DNA from: Platycnemis pennipes
Lineage: Eukaryota > Arthropoda > Insecta > Odonata > Platycnemididae
Assembly: GCA_933228895.1 (NCBI GenBank)
Contig: OW121855.1
Coordinates: forward strand, 70,456,698-70,520,697
Direction: 5' to 3'
DNA length: 64,000 nt
Every line of letters begins with the position of its first letter. Position 1 is the first letter of the stretch. A program made the position numbers and the translations under genes. The notes under the pieces were generated by a model. The model was not told the DNA's origin, made no database searches, and saw nothing but the letters and a program-made list of their open reading frames with translations. Below, piece by piece: positions 12,131 to 24,375 of this stretch.

Positions 12131-12382
12131 GAATACATTCCATACTGTATCCATGGGGCTGGGGTGGCGATCCTATGGCACGCTTGCCCAAAGTGGCACG
12201 TGGAGCAATTATTTCAGCACGCGGAGCTGGGAGGGCACTCGATCAATACCTGTATCTCACTCGATGCGTTGGCACACGAGTGGAGCATGTATACTCTTAT
12301 TTCATAAACTTTGGCACTCAATCGCCAAAAGGTTCGCCACCCCTGGCCTAGGGTAATGCAAGCAGGCATTTAAAAAAAGTAG

Positions 12383-12480
12383 ATTATCAAGAATTGCATG
12401 TCATTATAAGTCAATATATTAAATATAAAATTAATAAAATTTGGCATTAATACCAAGTGAAAGTGATTGGAAAAATATTT
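12383..12480 (+). repeat. Dispersed repeat matching 1340-1430
   Basis: ATTGCATGTCATTATAAGTC and AATAAAATTTGGCATTAA correspond block by block to the copy at 1340-1430. It is noncoding, of unknown class. Confidence 0.5.
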
Positions 12481-12649
12481 AATAACAGAATTAAAATCGT
12501 GGTATCATTATGTTAACTTTACTATGTATTTTTGAGTGATGCATTTATAAATCTAGTTTAAGCAATAAAAGTACAAAAAGGTAGTATCCACATACAAGGA
12601 TTGAAAATAAAGGATGATAAAATTTTTGGTTCAACGACTGAAAGAAAAA

Positions 12650-12790
12650 TTTTAACACAACGATAAGAATGGAACTTCATTATCTGCAGTACACTACCCC
12701 ACTCTAGTATCGTCATCTTACCCGAGTTCGGAGAATACAGGCTCCCCGCATGTCATTCTACTTTTTTCTTGCGAACCCTTGCGAATGGTA
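12650..12790 (-). repeat. tRNA-derived SINE, copy 3 (inverted)
   Basis: On the minus strand it reads AAAAAAGTAGAATGACATGC, then CCTGTATTCTCCGAACTCG and TAGTGTACTGC, in the same order as copy 2 at 11995-12100. It then runs into TTTTTCTTTCAGTCG, like the tail of copy 1. Together the three copies give a rough family layout: A-rich lead, tRNA-like middle, T-rich tail. Confidence 0.5.
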
Positions 12791-12799
12791 AAAAACCGG

Positions 12800-14480
12800 A
12801 GACATATTTTCCAAATTTTGCTTCTAGTAGCATGAAAAAAGGCTCATCTCATTTCAAGATCCTAGTTACACAAACTCTTCTTATGAGTATAAAACTCGCA
12901 AATTTCATTTTTAATGTTATTATTAACAAGACATTGCAAAATTACTAGTTTAGTGGCTTGAAATATTCTATAATAAAGTCATCTTAAAAATGAAATCTCC
13001 AGGTATACCATTTATAAATGGAATCTCCAGGCCCCATTAAATTTTTTTTTGTTTTTCTAAAAAAGAAATAAAAGGATTTGATAAACAACAGCAACCCAAG
13101 TTAATGTAAACTCAATAATGGCAATGGTGTGCTGAATTAATTTTAGGTTTTTGATTTTGTTTATTATTTAATGTTCTATATTATACTATTCTTCGCATGT
13201 GATACGCTCGGAAGCCTTTTTTCTATAATTACATTTAAACCTTTTTGTATAGAGGGTGATACAATATGGCATTACTAGGATCTAATATTTTGGAAAATAA
13301 ACAAAATATTAATTACATTAAACTTATAATATTTCTTCTAACAGCAATTTAAAGAATAGTCGAGCAGGTTTAAAAAAGTATATTGTTTGATGAGTATGTG
13401 ATAAGGAAAGTGAACTTCATTTTAGAAGTAATAAGATATTGTTACTGCATCCGTAAATCTTGATCCAGGAAAATATTATCCACATAGATGATAGGTAGTA
13501 GACTTTTCCTACAATAAATTTACTTGTTTTTTGGAAATACTATTGTTGCTGTTTTTCTATATATATTTAAAATGTAGGATTAGAAAAGGAATGAAATTCA
13601 GAATCCAGTATCTGTAACTAAGGATCCAAAACCAAGAAAAAGATCCTAAACCCAGGCAAGGATCCGGTTCCGAATCCAGATCAGAAAAAAAAACCTGGAT
13701 CCATCCATCACTAATGTCATGATTAACTCATATCATTGATACGGGGTAAATAACATTATGATATGTCTTCAACTCAAATTGAGATACACCATAAAAGTTC
13801 TTTGGATGAATTATTAGCCCGTGCGAATTCACAACTTGAACAACCTTGTCTGGTATCGTATATTGAACATCATTTTCTTTCATGACAAGGTGAAAACAAA
13901 TGATGCTCGTTCAAAAAAATCTTTTCTCTCACCATCAAATCACTCGGACCTACAATCCTGACTTAGTAATTAAATAGTTCTTTCAAAATGGCTGAATGAA
14001 TAACAATATCTAACTTCTAATACCAATTGCTTTCTGATATTTAACAGAAACTTAAAACTATTTTCAGTTAGATCTCTGTTCATACCTAGTGATATTGTTT
14101 TAGAATAAAAATAGTTGATAAAGGAAAAACTATTCACAGCAGAGATTTTAGTATTCAATACTCCTGCATAAGCTGGTGCTTGTAGGTAGAAGATGAACTG
14201 ACAATAAACACCATTACGAAATGTGCCAAGCATTAATTGAAACTAGGCCCTGCTGGTCAAGTGCCAGGAATGCTAACTTCAACTTCAATAAAATGACCAA
14301 AAAATTCAACTAAGGGTACACTTTTTTGCATATTTTAGGAATGAAAATGCACACTGTTTCTGTCTAGGTGTCATGAACATACATTTATTAGTATAGTTAC
14401 TTGTAATACAATAAATTATTAGGCTTCATTTGCCTGCATCTAAACATGCAACTGCAAACATGAAACGAAAAAGACTAAAT
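12800..14480. other. Gene-free AT-rich stretch
   Basis: No coding sequence can be supported. At 13590-13705 there is a cluster of GGATCC and related GATCC motifs (AAGGATCCAAAACC, CAAGGATCCGGTTCC, CCTGGATCCATCC) that probably belongs to the end of an unidentified transposon with palindromic subterminal repeats. The rest looks like decayed intergenic sequence. Confidence 0.4.
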
Positions 14481-14539
14481 TGGACATTTGAAAAGGGTTT
14501 CATGTTCCCTTACTATGAAACCTCTGTTAAGAAACTTCC

Positions 14540-14597
14540 TCACTTTTGAAACTATTTTTGATTGTCCGCTGAAAGTTTCATAAGTGAGGTTCTACTG
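14540..14597 (-). mobile_element. Single end of a pogo/Tigger-like element
   Basis: Read inward on the minus strand it starts CAGTAGAACCTCACTTATGA and is followed outside by TA (14598-14599). This is the CAGTARAACCTC type of terminal repeat seen also at 51191. I could not find the partner end, so it is either a solo end or a truncated element. Confidence 0.45.
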
Positions 14598-15499
14598 TAT
14601 TTATAATGCGCAACTAAGCTGGATATTATCTCACTTAACACATTTTCATGTGCCTACTTGCACGAGTTCATATTGATCACTAATATGCACATTTGTGTTG
14701 TTCATTATATTGTATCATATTGCCTCACCATAGCAACCATCATGAAATCGTATACATTAAATGGTATGGTGTTCATTACACTGTACTGTATTCATTACAT
14801 TGTATTCACGGTGACCACATTGCCAGAGACATACGATTTGATACATAGTGCTCTCGGCTCTCTATCAAAAGAGGAATGCAATCGAGACATCAAGTTGGCC
14901 TATCCACCAAATGCATATTGGCACCAGCCTTTGTGGCACCTGTATTGGCACAGCCAGCATAGCCTCGCATCAGTACTATTCGCATTGTAACTCGCAATGG
15001 TCGGTCTACTGGTCACTGATTTAGTGCTACGAGTGTTGATATCTGCTCAGGAGGAAAAATCCACAGGAATCAGAGGCATCTTTTACATAAGTATAGCTAC
15101 TTAAGTCTAAATATTCAATAATGATATCAGTGCTTTTAGTGATATGGTTCTGAATCCATGTAAACACGTTACGAATGCAATGTGAACACGATGACATGGT
15201 GAAGACAATGCGGGGCTGTTCACGTTTTATTTCCCTAGGTGCATTTGTGGAGGCCTATGTTTTCACGTTAAGGATTTTGTTGTTGCAGTAGCTCTTCAGT
15301 CGTTTAATTTTGGCATAATTAATTCTTGACTGTAATGAAAATACAGGTCATGGGAGAGTATTCAGGGGAAAATTTTAAATCCTATTGTGGTTCCCCTACC
15401 ACACACTCCCATGGTGGCTCGATGGGTAGTATGGACATAGATATGGTTATGCTATTTTAAGTCAATAGATATATCGGTTGAGCTAGATTCATGTGAAAA
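14598..15499. other. No supported gene
   Basis: A 110-codon open stretch at 14658-14990 has biased composition and no recognisable motif; I regard it as chance. I see no other structure in this stretch. Confidence 0.4.
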
Positions 15500-15640
15500 A
15501 TGGTAATAATATAAAAATTCTTCTCTCGAAGAGCCTCCCTTTAACCATCTGTTTTGGTGTCTCCTCTCCTGACATTCCCTCAACATGTCCCAGCCATCGT
15601 ATCCTCTGTGACTTCATGAACTTAACCTATTACAGTTAAG
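15500..15640 (-). pseudogene. LINE ORF2 C-terminal fragment
   Basis: On the minus strand the codons give a degraded R.RW.GH...M..E..PKQMVKGRLF, the phrase that precedes the extreme C-terminus in arthropod endonuclease/reverse transcriptase LINE proteins. About 45 codons remain with frame breaks. Confidence 0.5.
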
Positions 15641-15829
15641 TAATACTAATAGTGTGAAAAATTAAAGTATTTCTTTAACTATTTTGGATTTTAAAACAAA
15701 TATAGTGTGGCTTCTCAGGAAAACCAGAGTAGTGAGCATAAATATTTAGTATAACCTTTTTCAAATGAAAACATTTTTAAAGCTTTAGTGTTCTTATCTT
15801 ACAGATTTAATAAGGCATAGCCAGAAAAC

Positions 15830-18330
15830 AAACAGCTGCACTGCAAGTGAAATTGAGTCTGCAATAGCCAAATGGTTAAATTTGGCAGGGACCGCAATGG
15901 GGGACAGGACAAAAAAGAAGAGTCACCGACCAGAATGGAGCAGAAATTTAGTGACCGGCATATGAGGCGATTAGTGGCTGATGAGGCAAAGAAAATTTAC
16001 CATGAAATATCTGTAGATTTTGAGCAAATTGTATCCATCGAGAGGAGTTTACGTTTTAGTGATGTATGCAATTTGTCCAGTCAAAATGTTTACTGTTCAC
16101 CTTTCAGTAGTGAAATACATTCTAGTTTCACAGACAATTCGTCCAATTTATCTGACAATTCCTCTGATTGATCTGATATTGAAACTCTACCTCATAAACT
16201 GCAGTCTTGGGCTAAAACATTCAATGCCACCAGCATTGCAGTGTCTGCCCTACTACAGATATTAAAACCACATGACTCCAGTCTCTCTTTAGACAGCCAC
16301 ACTTTAACAAATAATCCATACTCTTTGGAGGTTTAATTGCTGTGCTGGGTTGTTGCTTTATTTTGGAATACCCACAGGAATATTTGAAAGTTTTAGTAAC
16401 TATGATTTAACATAATCAATTTTATCAATATAAGGTATATGATAGGCCCAAATAGTTCTAAAATACTCACTCTTACTGTTAACGTTGATGGTTTTTCAAT
16501 GGAAAAGAGTTGATCCCTAGCTTTTTGGCCTAGCTTTTGGGTATTTTAGACCAGCCTAGATGTAAAAGTCCATTTATTATGGCAATGTACTGCAGTCAAG
16601 GCCTACAGATGCAAATTTATTTTTGAAAGATTTTACAGATGAATGCTTATCATTGAAAAAATATGGAATAGAATTTATGGGGTTGAAGTATCAATTCAGA
16701 TTAAGTTGCTTCAATGAAGATACTCCTCCTAGAGGATTTTAAAAAAATATGGCATCGAATTATACTTTGAATGGATGCAAGAAGTGTCCACAGGAGGGGG
16801 TGTACTTGGGCAGAACAGTTGTAGCCCTATACAGAACAATTGCTGAAGGTGAATGACGATGATTTTGAACATTTATTTGTACGATGATCATCACTTTAAC
16901 ACTTTTACTAGGGGTCCCAAGCATGAAATATGTTTTCCCGTGAGCAGCAGTTAATTTTTTTTCATGAATAGGGGACGCACAGGTGCGTCCATCGTTTAAG
17001 GGGCTAGATTTAGGTGGATGCACCAGTGCATCCTCCACAGAGAAAGTGTTAAAAGGAGAACATTGATAACATTGAACATTGGATTGGTATCACAGATTCC
17101 GTTAGACTGTATGCATCTAATATGTCTTGGTGTTATGAAAAAATTAATGTAAATAGGGTAGAGAAGGGACCAAAATGTGTGAACTTAAGAACAAACAATA
17201 TTATTCAAATAACAGAAAGATTGGTGGCTCTGGCTTGTTATTTGCCTAAAGAATTTGCTCAAAAACCAGGCCTCTATGTTTCTTCAAGTTTGGAAGAGTA
17301 CAGAATCCAGGTCCTTTTTGTTGTAGTTGCTTTTGTTGGGCCCTGTAGCACTGAAAAATGTGCTCCCTTCTGGTATGTACGTACATTTCCTCCACCTCTC
17401 TGTGCCATTCTATATTCTTTGTACCCCATAACTATGCACTGCTCATTGCTTGGTTACGTATGCTGATGAATCGTTGCATGCATTTGTCAAGTCTGTAGAT
17501 AATTTCTGCTACAGGGAAACGTTAGTGTACAATATTCATCATTTGCTGACAGTGACTTACTGTCACTTCAATTCAATTCAAAGCAATCCTTTGGGTTGCT
17601 CACAAAGTAGGTGGGTAAGATAAAGGGGAAGTCTATTATGGTCCTTAGGATGTTTTCTCTGCCTTCCCTTTTGAAAGCTCTATGCAGAAGGTATAGAAAA
17701 TGGTTCCAGGTTGCATTAAAAAAAGTGCAGCAAATTGGTAAACAGTTGGGGGAGAATAATACTAAATGTTGTTTCAAGCAATATGTAAGTGATGTTACTG
17801 TCCAGCAGGAAGTCATATGTAGTCTGTGTCCCACTAAAAAACCATAGCTGCTATATAGGAATTAATCCTGGTATTTGCTTTTTGAAGAAGGAGAATAATT
17901 TTATATTTATTCATGGTATCAAGGGAATATTAATCTCCACAATACTTATGGCTTAAATGGTCCATTCATAAAAAATACTGTTGATTTCTTTTCGGTGCCA
18001 ACACCAAGCAGTCATTTGAGTAAATTTTATCCTGAGTTTTGTAAAAGTTCAATACTCTGTTCTACTTTTTGTTTCTTTTCCACAGAACTCTTGCAAGAGT
18101 ATAGCTGCTACTCCAACAACAGTGGATTGAATGTACAGGACTTATCTTAGTACATCACAAAGTAAGTGGGTGGATAACGGGGAAGTTAATTATTTGTCAA
18201 TGGCATATACCAACCAATGCAATGGCAATGGACAGGTTAATAGGAAAAATGGTTGTACGACTTATGGAGAGAAGTGGTTGGACCATTACAGTCCGATAAC
18301 TTTTGACCCAACAGACATGAATAATGGTTG
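15830..18330 (+). pseudogene. Relic of an unassigned transposase-like gene
   Basis: The open start (15872-16171) and short in-frame pieces downstream follow, in order, a protein family I remember as widespread and transposon-associated in arthropods. They are: a helical segment ending LQSWAKTFNATSIAVSALL then LKPHDSSLSLDSHTL (about 16195-16310); NVDGFSMEKS then FWP (about 16480-16545), like the NVDGLP.FKSS..FWPIL motif; GIEF.GLKYQFRLSCFN..TPPR traces (about 16670-16735); GPKCVNLRTNNIIQITERLV and LACYLPKEFAQKPG (17170-17275); and LLGPVALKNVLPSGMYVHFL (about 17335-17395, another frame). Many frameshifts and stops exist, so it is dead. A TTAA miniature element (16900-17048) interrupts it. The transposon class of this family is not known to me, and the match is from memory. 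Confidence 0.6.
16900..17048. mobile_element. TTAA-flanked miniature element with two hairpins
   Basis: The element is flanked by TTAA at 16896-16899 and 17049-17052. The ends are CACTTTTACTAGG on the left and, inward from the right, CACTTTCTCTGTGG. Inside are two near-perfect palindromes, GGACGCACAGGTGCGTCC and GGATGCACCAGTGCATCC, near the right side. TTAA targets and CACT-type ends fit piggyBac-type MITEs. It splits the transposase-like relic, whose reading resumes after the right TTAA. Confidence 0.7.
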
Positions 18331-18388
18331 ACCAACTGTTGCACATAACCATTCACCAACGTTGGCCCAACTGTTGGTGCTACATGGG
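18330..18388. repeat. Right terminal palindromic repeats, probably of the 15.8-18.4 kb element
   Basis: Variants of CCAACTGTTGG and CCAACGTTGG are packed here, ending GTGCTACATGGG at 18388; read inward the end is CCCATGTAGCACCAACAG. I found no matching left end. The position directly after the transposase-like relic suggests these are its terminal repeats. Confidence 0.45.
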
Positions 18389-18959
18389 TTGTTGCCGTCA
18401 ATCATAAATTTGATGGCGATAAGAACTACTTGATTAACCTTAAACGAAAGAAAACATTGGCTTTTCTAGCTCAAACAACACAACACAGTAATTAGGTTTT
18501 GGGCAATGGTGAACCTGAAAACCACATTTAAAATATAATAACTAAAAAATGTTCTTGTGGTTTAGCACTACATTCCCACAGTATATTTCAAAATAAATTA
18601 ATTACATATTCCTCTGTAATTAAGATATAGCATATAATCCATGGGTTAAAGTTACAGAAAGAGTTTTGCCTTCATCTATTTTCTATATTTTCAATAATTT
18701 ATCCATGCTCTGCTACTACTTCATACTAGGTTACATGCATTCCATAGGTATAAAGCATGTGTTTCTTCAACTTGAGGCAAAACCCCTGAAACCTCTTTTT
18801 TCCACAACTTGACAAATTTGCCAATTTTTAATGTTTCGGAGGTGGTAATCTGCATGATGGGAAGTCTATTGGGAAAGCATAATACATAATGCTACTAGGC
18901 TTTAGGAAAATATGACCTTTTAAATGGATGAGTAAATAGAAGGTGTGATGTTCTTTTAA

Positions 18960-19275
18960 CCCTCCAACTGGGTATCCTACGATTTACACGGGTTAGGCTA
19001 CTGTCCTTCCTTTGTGGATCATACTATTTCTATGGGCTCATGGTTTTTCTTATATCTACCCTGCATATCCTGCGATTTCCCCATCTGATTCTTATATCCT
19101 ATGCTTTGCTTTATGGTGACAGTTCTACATTTTTAATAATAGATGGCATCTGCACTAAATTTTTGAAGGATAACTACATACATGTTCTTCCTTCTTTTCT
19201 TCCAACTTCCTTCTTTAAAAGGAAAAAGAGCACATTTTTTGATCAATTACCGAAAAAAATTACCCAGCTGGAGGG
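18960..19275. mobile_element. TTAA-flanked MITE (316 bp)
   Basis: TTAA lies at 18956-18959 and 19276-19279. The terminal repeats are CCCTCCAACTGGGTA on the left and CCCTCCAGCTGGGTA read inward from the right, 14 of 15 identical. There is no coding. The TTAA target duplication points to piggyBac- or Kolobok-type mobilisation; I cannot decide which. Confidence 0.75.
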
Positions 19276-19544
19276 TTAAGTGGCTGCAACAGACAACTGG
19301 GGGATGACCCTCATAAGCACCAGCCAGAAGCCATTATTGAATGGTGATAATGGGCAGTTTTTGAGCCACTTCATGCCCAGAAGAATGTAACAAGATAGCT
19401 CATGATTGTTGTGTTGCCGGCTCAACAGATTCAAATGATTTTGAAAAACTTCCACTTTTTGCATTTGGTAAGACTTTTTATCCGGGATAGTACTAATGCC
19501 ATATTGAATTACTGTGAACTAAAAACAGGTAATACAGACTTTTA

Positions 19545-20275
19545 AAGCAGTTTTACACCATCATTGATACTACGCAGGCTGCTGCGAGAACACTTGCGCA
19601 AGAAATATTGCACTGTGCAAAGCGACAGCTTGTGATGAGAGACTGCGTGAATGACTGCGAGCAAATTAGAACATGTTCTAATCTGATACATGCATTTGCG
19701 CAAGTTTGAACTTTATTTCTCTCACTAGGTGGTGCAAATGTAGCGGCAACGAACAACCAAGGGAATTCTAGCAATTAAAAGGTTGTTGACAATTTAGATG
19801 GGTGTTTTTGTTTGCACTCAACTCCTTAAGCAGTGAATAAAGTGCAATAATGATGTGCTGGGCTTCTAATTATGAGGAAGCTTAAATTTTGTTTGTAAAG
19901 GAAGAGGTCTTTATCTTGTTACCTTGGCCCACAGCCATTTGTTCATTTTGCAAATTTTGGGCTAAGTATATGGGATTAGGGTCTCCACTATTACGTTTGG
20001 ACTATGCCTTAAAACATTTTGAAGTGGTGGTAATTTATCGTATTGTTCACGTCCAATTAATTGCTTCTTAACAGATCTAGATGCTATGCGATTTATTGAC
20101 AGTATTACCACTACTGAATGGTATATTGTCACTGACATAATGCACCAACGATTGCACAGCGTAAAGCTGTTAAGCAAGTGTCCATGCAATTTTCTACGTC
20201 ACAGACTTTCGCAGACAACTGCTCAAACGGAAGCAATATCAACTTGCACAGTTGAAATGACCATGTAAAATGGCC
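19545..20275. mobile_element. Probable DNA element with repeated TTGCGCAA-like motifs
   Basis: The left edge GCAGTTTTACACCATCATT and the right edge read inward GGCCATTTTACATGGTCATT are similar, suggesting diverged inverted repeats. Between them many variants of TTGCGCAAG and TGCACTGTGCA occur on both sides. No transposase is visible. Boundaries are approximate and no clean target duplication was found. Confidence 0.4.
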
Positions 20276-20522
20276 TTTACAACAAAAATGAACATCGGAC
20301 TAGTACCTTCCGCTGTAATGTAACATGTAATGTTAGGGAGGACTGTGTCAGATATGGAGTAAGTCATTGCATTTATTCAAGACAAAAGACTCTTGGAATA
20401 CATGATGAGAACCAAATAGAAGCGTTTGTGATGTGTGTGAGAAGGACAAAAGAAAAGGTGGGTTATAGAATTACAAAGATTACGATGAATTACAAAGAAT
20501 GTATGGTGTAGGAAGGGCAAGG

Positions 20523-20747
20523 GCCTAGCCAAGTGATACACCGGCTCCCATCAGATCACCGAAGTTAAGCAACGTTGTTCCCGGACGGAGGTTGAATGGG
20601 TAGCCCCCCCATAACTCTACCATGGTGCTCTTGTCCCCGTCTGCAAGTGGCAGCCAGGTTAAATGTGGGTTGTCACAATGGATCTAAAGATGTCTAAGTG
20701 CCATGGGGGCTCCAGAAGGCCCCCACCCATCCCTCCAATTTACAATG
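20523..20747 (+). repeat. 5S rRNA-derived SINE, copy 1
   Basis: About 20536-20612 reads like 5S rRNA: ATACACCGGCTCCCATCAGA, TCACCGAAGTTAAGCAACG and TTGAATGGGTAGCC correspond to the 5S segments containing the internal promoter (box A AAGTTAAGCAACG; a box-C-like TTGGATGGGTGACC changed to TTGAATGGGTAGCC). The 5S 3' half is missing; instead an unrelated tail follows (CCATGGTGCTCTTGTC ... CCCACCCATCCCTCC). A 5S-type Pol III head joined to a foreign tail defines SINE3-class elements. A second copy with the same tail at 24710-24850 rules out a lone 5S pseudogene. Confidence 0.75.
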
Positions 20748-20749
20748 GT

Positions 20750-23700
20750 GTAGGAAAGAAAGATAAATTAGGAGGTAGAGTGAGTGGAAGGAATTCGCAA
20801 TTAGTGACAATAAGATAGTGAGAGTTGTTATAAAAATTAGAAGGTTGGGTGAACAAGGAGGTTAGATGAAAAATATGTACAGTTTTGATAGGATGAATAG
20901 ATGAAGGAAAAATCTGGACCTGGAAAAGGGGGGAGTATAGAAAGAAACCTTACAGAAAACACGAATCTAAGTAATGACATTCCATCAAAATTTATCCTAA
21001 CCACTGAAATACTAGTAATTACAAATACACAAAATTCCTCTTGGAATTACCCAACCTTGAGACCTTGACATATTGGGTTGACATGATATAAATACAAGCC
21101 ATGACGTTTTACTATTGGGGCAAATATGATAAGATATTTTTAGAGAAATAAATCTATGAAAGGACAAAGCCATTAGCAGGACAAACAACAGGATTTTAAC
21201 AGAACCATTTAACAAACTAAAGACTTTAACCAAGCCTGGGTAAAATGTATCAATGGACACTATTTACCAACCCTAATTAATGAGGAACTTTTTTTTCCAA
21301 TGCTAAAACTAATAACTATAAAAGAGGTACTTGCCACGTCCTTATGAAAAATGCCTGTGCACCAATAGGTCACTGTACACCGCCACAAATAGTTTACAAT
21401 CACTCTAAACTCCACTCCTTAGCAATTCGTTAAAAGAATTAGTCTTACACTACGAGTTGTGAAATTGAACAGGAAGCGAACTATCTCAATAATATGTGTC
21501 ATACTTCAACTCAATAATAAATACGGTCATTAAGTTGAACGTGGACGTGTGGCATTGTTTGAAACACCGGACGACATTAGATAATAGATAATTAGATAAA
21601 TAGGGTCAAACCACTATTGTCACAACCTTGTGTCCACCAAGAATATGCATATGCCACTGGAAACAATGTCAAATAAACTTTGAGGAATGTCGTAGAAAAA
21701 AACTTGATAAGGGTGGTCAAGTTGGTTAATTTTAATTCGTAGCTTCCAAAGGTCACATTTAGAGTCATATTATAGCCCTGCCACAGAGGATGACATTTTA
21801 TACGCTCAAATGCTACGTCTCTCGGAATATAGATCGCGAATGAAATTTTATTTCAAGAAGAAACATTCAAAGCACCATGTGTTGCTCCTCTACATCAAAT
21901 ACTACGTAAACACACCCACAACATATAGGGTTAGTCGATATTATCCACTTCTAGATCCTTTGGGGACTTCCAACGAGTTTCTGACGAAACTTAAAATGTC
22001 GCTTAGCCTCAAGGAAAATTTTTGGGAATTTTCACACGTGTGCCTCACAAGTAAAAGGAGGAGGCACAAGAGCCTCACATGAGTGAGGAGCCATGCCCAT
22101 TTTCCATTTATCAACTACATACGGCCATTTAGTAAACATGTGTTATCACATACAAAAAGTTCACTCATAAGTGATGACGATGAATACCATTTGAAATACC
22201 AGCTCAAATATACTATCCAAGAAACTACAAAACGATTAACTTCAATCAATGTATGTAACCAAAGGTAACATCTAGAACTCACCAGAAATCTCATTTTGAT
22301 CATTGTCAATCACAAGCGTCCTTCCAATTTTCTTTGCCTCGCAGCCTAGGGAGATATAATTTCTAGCACTTCATCAACATGTATGTTGAAGGACTCTATT
22401 CGGCAAAACTTAACACAATATTTCAACAAATTCTTGCACACGTGCGATATAAAGGCAGCTATCATTGACCCTACTTACAGAAGCCAACCGAATCCACATA
22501 TACTTATACCTTTAGAAAGTAATCATTCCGTAGCCCGACGGCAGTGCCATCGTCACGGAAACGCATTACTTAATGACGAAGGAAAGTAATAGTTTCAAAG
22601 TATTTATAGCTTTACTTAAGCTAAGTAATTAAATAATTTTATAATAATCATAACAGTAGAATTTACCGTGAGATTTAGCGGCAAATTATTCGTACCCCAA
22701 ATTATAATGAATCAAACCTTTACTTCGAACCAACGGCACAAGATGGCGCATAAAGAAATGACGTCATGTTGCAAATGTTCCATCTTGCGATAGATATTAG
22801 GTGACCCTGATGCAGCGTGTAATCCACGAGGATTGATATACGCGAGCAATAGGCAATTTAGTTTTACACTCATTTAGAAAGTTAAATGAAAAATCCTTTA
22901 AAACCTTATGATATGCTTGTTGAAATACACATTCAAAGTTATATTGACGTTTACAGGTGGCTAGAAATTGAGAGAGAGAATCGCCATGGTGAGAACTGAA
23001 ACATGGATATGTATTACTTAGAAGAGACTGACCACATGAAGCACCCGCTTCAGGGTGAAGTACGCAAGAGGAGCAATTAACTTGCTGATGTACTCCGTCC
23101 ACATAGTGGTCTCTAGCTAGAAAGTTGACATAACTTGTTTTACGCATCCATATACTTCAGACAAGTTCAGATAGGCATTTTACATAATGACATGTATTTC
23201 CCTCTATTTACCGCTTGGTGCTACTTCCTGACCTCGATGGAAGGCCCAGAATACATGAAAAAATGATGTGGGCTCCAAGTTGAAGTGTATCCTTTAGTAT
23301 GATGTGAGCTGAGCGTTCACCGGCAACCAATTATTTGTTTGTTAAATCATTGATTTGATTGACAAAGCATTTTTCACCAATGTGGATTCAAACTGGTGAA
23401 AGCAGAAACCTTTGGTAGAACATCAACTTTTAGACACACAACAATTTTAAAGCTATATCCTACGCCAAAGAATGACTACGAATATCAAGTAGGTGGATAT
23501 CATACACTGGCCACATTGAAGTAACTATCATCACACACTTGGAATCCTGTTCTCTTTGGCAAATTACTTTGCACTCGAAGGGTAAGTTTCATGCTGTAAG
23601 CAGCGGTGTTAAGAAACTGTAAAAGTCAGTTTTTCCACATGCCACGCTGCTGAAACTGACATGGCGTCGTATTCACCATGAGAATATAAAAGTGGAAATT

Positions 23701-23857
23701 CCAGCATTATTTAGGACATTTCTACAAGGTTTCACCAACCTTTAGTAAGAATTCTTAAGGTATGACCAGAAGAGGCTGTTGCATGCCCTCTTGTCGATTG
23801 TCAGGTGGTCAAGTAAAACCGGAAGTAGTTCGCAGTGATCTCATGATAGCCTCGGAG
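20750..23857. other. Gene-free stretch, possible regulatory site
   Basis: No coding sequence is convincing across about 3.1 kb. Near 22735-22775 a GGCACAAGATGGCGCAT stretch and a TGACGTCAT (CRE-type palindrome) lie close together, as in some housekeeping promoters, but no adjacent gene could be established. Short open stretches here have no recognisable motifs. Confidence 0.35.
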
Positions 23858-24373
23858 CCTGCACGCACGTTACAATTGGCACCTGTGTACTAGCCGATAG
23901 TTATAAAAATGTACAAACCATAACGGGAATGGCATTAAAATTTTTTACGATAATTTACGTGAAGTACATTGAGAACCACAAAACACTGCACCTTAGTGTT
24001 TTTATCAAGCTCCAGCAGGTAAACCAGGTAGCTACAAAAAAACCACATGGTCATATTTGCGAAACGGACATGAAGAACATATACTATACATTTTATATTT
24101 TCTAGATTTTAAGAAAATAGGTTTCTTTTCCATTCTGTGAGGCTTCCACCCTACAGCTGATCTATTCAGCTTCACACACTATTGCTATCTATATATATAT
24201 ATATAGATAGCAATAGTGTACTATTGCCAAATCGGCATATTATACAGCTGAACATATGTTGTGACATATGTTCAGCTGTATAACATGCCGATTTGGCAGA
24301 TGGAAAAGTAGAGAACTACTGGCTCTCATTAATTGGCCCCATCTGTACTCTCAGCTCATATGAAAGTGCTTAG
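23858..24373 (+). repeat. Left arm of a long inverted repeat
   Basis: This 516-bp arm is nearly identical, in reverse complement, to 25496-25987, from CCTGCACGC at its outer end to CATATGAAAGTGCTTAG at its inner end. By eye only scattered mismatches occur, plus about 24 extra bases here (an ATATAT-centred self-complementary piece at 24180-24220). Each arm also contains its own palindrome. Arms of this length with a 1.1-kb spacer resemble a foldback-type element, but no target duplication or transposase was found. Confidence 0.85.
24226..24297. repeat. Palindrome within the left arm
   Basis: GCCAAATCGGCATATTATAC and its reverse complement flank a short centre, with one mismatch in the 34-bp arms. 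It is the counterpart of 25571-25642. Confidence 0.85.
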
Positions 24374-24375
24374 CC

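Noticed and set aside
14658..14990. 110-codon plus-strand open frame.
   Set aside because: Biased composition, no domain, no splice or promoter support; likely chance.
20536..20612. A functional 5S rRNA gene.
   Set aside because: The 3' half is replaced by an unrelated tail and the box C region is altered; a second copy shares the tail.
22283..22345. Possible minus-strand exon encoding CEAKKIGRTLVIDNDQNEIS between an AG and a GTGAGT donor, near a CRE-like site at 22760.
   Set aside because: Only 63 bases, no neighbouring exon in a matching phase, and no recognised protein. Not enough to annotate.
22797..23147. 116-codon minus-strand open frame.
   Set aside because: No recognisable motif and no conserved pattern visible; kept out for lack of support.
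24180..24215. Alternating AT run as a separate microsatellite.
   Set aside because: It is a small self-complementary insertion in the left arm of the long inverted repeat and is treated there.
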